NCBI GenBank assembly: GCA_016874795.1
Contig: VGTG01000007.1
Span: 1-64,000, forward strand
Direction of reading: 5' to 3'
DNA: 64,000 bases
Source of the DNA: Deltaproteobacteria bacterium
GTDB lineage: Bacteria; Desulfobacterota; Binatia; UBA12015
The notes beneath the pieces are model-generated. The model did not search any database and was not told the origin of the DNA. It saw nothing but the letters and a program-made list of their open reading frames with translations. Positions 63,999-64,000 of this stretch are shown here, piece after piece. How positions within the stretch are numbered: the stretch's first letter is position 1; each line of letters starts with the position of its first letter. The position numbers and the translations under genes were made by a program.

Positions 63999-64000
63999 AC

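Overview
The window comes from a GC-rich, Gram-negative bacterium. It has a mreBCD-mrdA-rodA elongasome operon, a bifunctional penicillin-binding protein, an AsmA/DUF748-like envelope protein, an outer-membrane TorF-type beta-barrel, lipoproteins and many GTG starts. The mixture of P450, F420-type luciferase-like oxidoreductase, acyl-CoA ligase, family III CoA-transferase and amidohydrolase genes is typical of uncultured Deltaproteobacteria-like lineages such as Myxococcota or Binatota. That placement is inference; no rRNA or other marker in the window fixes it.

The left third (1-16.2 kb) is the most coherent part and looks like a light- or B12-controlled membrane-lipid and DNA-repair regulon. 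A LitR/CarH-type MerR regulator with a complete cobalamin signature starts an operon of four genes joined by ATGA overlaps: litR, an MFS symporter, an SDR/DUF2867 protein and a class I photolyase. Divergent from it are six tightly joined genes: a delta-9-type desaturase, an FAD amine-oxidase-like protein, a DUF1365 protein, a cyclopropane-fatty-acid-synthase-like methyltransferase, an SDR and a TIGR01777-SRPBCC fusion. The two arms share a mirror-symmetric promoter and operator, and neither promoter leaves room for a normal 5' leader. A satellite cluster (46-3585) holds a second CFA-like methyltransferase, a fasciclin lipoprotein, a truncated SRPBCC gene and a second MerR/B12-domain regulator whose cobalamin-ligating histidine is replaced.

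From 16.2 to 31.3 kb the content is ordinary accessory metabolism: an EamA transporter, RidA, DUF427, a VapBC toxin-antitoxin pair with a clear palindromic operator, an MFS transporter, an enoyl-CoA hydratase plus amidohydrolase pair, a PLP-dependent decarboxylase, an FGGY kinase, a PIG-L deacetylase, leuA, a glutathione S-transferase and a DUF922 protein. Envelope genes (PBP1A, DUF748) and a HAD phosphatase follow at 31.3-37.8 kb. A xenobiotic or lipid catabolic block (P450, amidohydrolase, LLM oxidoreductase, acyl-CoA ligase, tandem CoA-transferase) occupies 37.9-45.7 kb. From 45.9 to 64 kb lie a class III nucleotide cyclase, a MauG-like dihaem peroxidase, small regulators, thyA-folA, a porin with a sigma-54-type promoter, an APH-family kinase with DUF6285, thioredoxin, an alpha/beta hydrolase lipoprotein and the Mre/Rod operon.

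Overlaid on this are miniature inverted-repeat elements. One 186-bp family occurs three times with no difference seen by eye; it has perfect 20-bp terminal inverted repeats and CTAG at both ends. A second element, at 17655-17820, has 25-bp terminal repeats with one mismatch and also CTAG ends. Neither encodes a transposase. Several gene fragments (SRPBCC, beta-helix protein, winged-helix/AAA regulator, RND pump, LolA-like protein) show ongoing gene decay. I found no tRNA, rRNA or CRISPR array.
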